Assembly: GCA_024278155.1 (NCBI GenBank)
Contig: JAJRTT010000282.1
Location: 1 to 5,938, forward strand
From: Bacteroidota bacterium
GTDB taxonomy: Bacteria; Bacteroidota; Bacteroidia; Bacteroidales; JAADJA01
Direction: 5' to 3'
Length of the DNA stretch: 5,938 nt
Made by a program: the position numbers and the translations under genes. The notes beneath the pieces were generated by a model that worked only from the letters and a program-made list of their open reading frames with translations, searched no databases and was not told where the DNA came from. Positions 5,220 through 5,938 of this stretch are shown piece after piece. Within the stretch, counting starts at the first letter, position 1. Each line of letters starts with the position of its first letter.

Positions 5220-5783
5220 CTAATTTTTATTGTACATCGTCATTGTCAGGGAAAGGCCGATAGAGACAAAACTTTTAACAATGGAAATGGCTGTTTTTAT
5301 TTTGGGGACCAGGATTTCTTCTTCGGTTTTTGTCCATTTCCCCAGCACATACTCGGATTGGTAACCTTTCGCAAAATCATTTCCTATTCCCACACGCAAA
5401 CGGGGGAAGTTTACCGTGTTCAGGTTTTCGATAATACTGATAAGGCCATTATGGCCGCCATCGCCACCTTTGCCGCGCAATCGCAAAACACCGGTGGGAA
5501 GGGCAATATCATCCAGGATCACAAGGATATTCCCGAGAGGGATTTTTTCTTTGTCCATCCAATACTTAATGGCTTTCCCGCTAAGGTTCATATAGGTATT
5601 TGGCTTGATGCAAATCAATGTCCTGGCTTTGTATTGCAGTTTGGTCACATCGGCATACCGTTCCGTTTTAAAGCTTGCGGCCCCTTCCCGGGCAAGTGCA
5701 TCGGCAATCACAAATCCAATGTTATGCCTTGTGTTGGCATATTCTGAACCAATATTCCCCAGACCGACGATAAGATATTTCAT
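5220..5783 (-). CDS. pth: Peptidyl-tRNA hydrolase
   Basis: Bacterial Pth cleaves the ester bond between peptide and tRNA in peptidyl-tRNAs that drop off the ribosome, recycling tRNA in the cytosol; it is normally essential. The 187-residue protein has all expected active-site residues, each at or two places before its E. coli position: N10 in GLGNIG, H20 in NTRHNIGF (18-24... catalytic base), N66 in KPNTYMNLSG (60-69), D91 in ILDDI, and N112 in GGHNG (109-113). Length matches the family (E. coli 194). The C-terminal end VKSFVSIGLSLTMTMYN resembles flavobacterial homologues, so the stop at 5220 is taken as native despite the 7-bp repeat abutting it. The upstream minus-strand neighbour is the L25 gene, a common arrangement in Bacteroidota. 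It has its own promoter (5803-5833). Confidence 0.97.
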   Translation of the reverse strand: MKYLIVGLGNIGSEYANTRHNIGFVIADALAREGAASFKTERYADVTKLQYKARTLICIKPNTYMNLSGKAIKYWMDKEKIPLGNILVILDDIALPTGVLRLRGKGGDGGHNGLISIIENLNTVNFPRLRVGIGNDFAKGYQSEYVLGKWTKTEEEILVPKIKTAISIVKSFVSIGLSLTMTMYNKN

Positions 5784-5802
5784 AATTAGAAAATACGAAG
5801 AA

Positions 5803-5833
5803 CAAATGTAAAAAAAATCCCAAACCCCGCAAA
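5803..5833 (-). promoter_or_regulatory. Promoter of pth, overlapping the rplY terminator
   Basis: On the minus strand, TACATTTG (complement of 5803-5810) is an exact -7 element TAnnTTTG. TTTG (complement of 5830-5833) lies 19 bases upstream, the expected -33 spacing. The -7 box is about 20 bases before the ATG at 5783, so the leader is very short. The -33 box falls in the loop of the terminator hairpin for the upstream gene. Confidence 0.75.
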
Positions 5834-5850
5834 TGGGATTTGGGATTTTT
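5813..5850 (-). terminator. Intrinsic terminator after rplY
   Basis: AAAAATCCCAAA at 5813-5824 is perfectly complementary to TTTGGGATTTTT at 5839-5850, a 12-bp stem with a 14-base loop. Read on the minus strand it ends in a U-run 17 bases after the L25 stop codon. The symmetrical A/T flanks mean it could also act on plus-strand transcripts. A shifted pairing using TGGGATT at 5834-5840 is possible. Confidence 0.82.
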
Positions 5851-5866
5851 CTGTAGAAGGAATCTA

Positions 5867-5938
5867 TTACTTATTGTCTTTGGATGCACCAGTATCCTCG
5901 CCCTCTTTACTTTCTCCTTCAGCGCCTTCTTCACCTTC
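5867..5938 (-). CDS. rplY: Large-subunit ribosomal protein L25/Ctc, C-terminal tail (partial)
   Basis: Only the last 23 codons and the stop (TAA, complement of 5867-5869) are in the window; the gene continues beyond the right edge. The visible residues are almost all glutamate, glycine, alanine, serine and lysine (EGEEGAEGES, then KEGEDTGASKDNK). Such an acidic low-complexity tail is typical of the long CTC-type L25 proteins of Bacteroidota, and this gene is usually directly upstream of pth, as here. L25 binds 5S rRNA in the 50S subunit. The assignment rests on tail composition and gene order, since the 5S-binding domain is outside the window; another acidic-tailed protein cannot be fully excluded. 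Confidence 0.72.
   Translation of the reverse strand, partial: EGEEGAEGESKEGEDTGASKDNK

Noticed and set aside
5358..5811. Plus-strand ORFs opposite pth
   Set aside because: They are antisense shadows of a gene with all Pth catalytic residues intact.

Overview
The window reads as chromosomal DNA of a member of the Bacteroidota, most likely a marine or aquatic Flavobacteriaceae. The basis is: promoters of the Bacteroidota type (TAnnTTTG at -7) before two genes; A-rich start contexts without Shine-Dalgarno sequences; a DUF2807 (head-GIN) protein fused to an outer-membrane barrel; a 'WPG' multi-pass membrane protein; and an rplY-pth gene pair with an acidic L25 tail. No species can be named from the sequence alone.

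Layout, left to right. (1) 1-148: end of a 21-bp tandem array built on TTGAGCTTGTCGAA. (2) 196-789 (+): LOG-family nucleotide phosphoribohydrolase with its own promoter next to the array. (3) 783-953 (+): headless C-terminal relic of a DUF1016/YhcG-type PDDEXK nuclease, overlapping the LOG stop codon. (4) 970-1527 (+): small P-loop nucleotide/CoA-kinase-like protein. (5) 1530-1840: composite repeat block, ten units of about 18 bp meeting five inverted units of about 24 bp at a strong hairpin. (6) 1870-2367 (+): zinc-dependent dCMP deaminase. (7) 2368-2772: spacer with a 46-codon ORF and a 9-bp direct repeat. (8) 2773-3411 (+): AT-rich gene for a five-helix membrane protein of unknown function. 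(9) 3448-3483: terminator shared by convergent genes. (10) 3508-5079 (-): secreted DUF2807 plus outer-membrane barrel protein. (11) 5220-5783 (-): peptidyl-tRNA hydrolase. (12) 5867-5938 (-): tail of ribosomal protein L25.

The left half is a loose nucleotide-metabolism cluster (LOG hydrolase, P-loop kinase-like protein, dCMP deaminase) broken up by repeats and debris. The kinase-like protein followed by dCMP deaminase has the same two parts, in the same order, as the fused anti-phage deaminase AvcD and fungal dCMP deaminases, here as separate genes with the inverted repeat block between them. Whether this is more than housekeeping dUMP supply cannot be decided from the sequence. The right half is ordinary translation machinery (L25, Pth) beside a cell-surface protein gene. 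The most unusual feature is the repeat family: three arrays with unit lengths 21, 18 and 24 bp share one core, and two of them end in the same hairpin-forming terminal unit.
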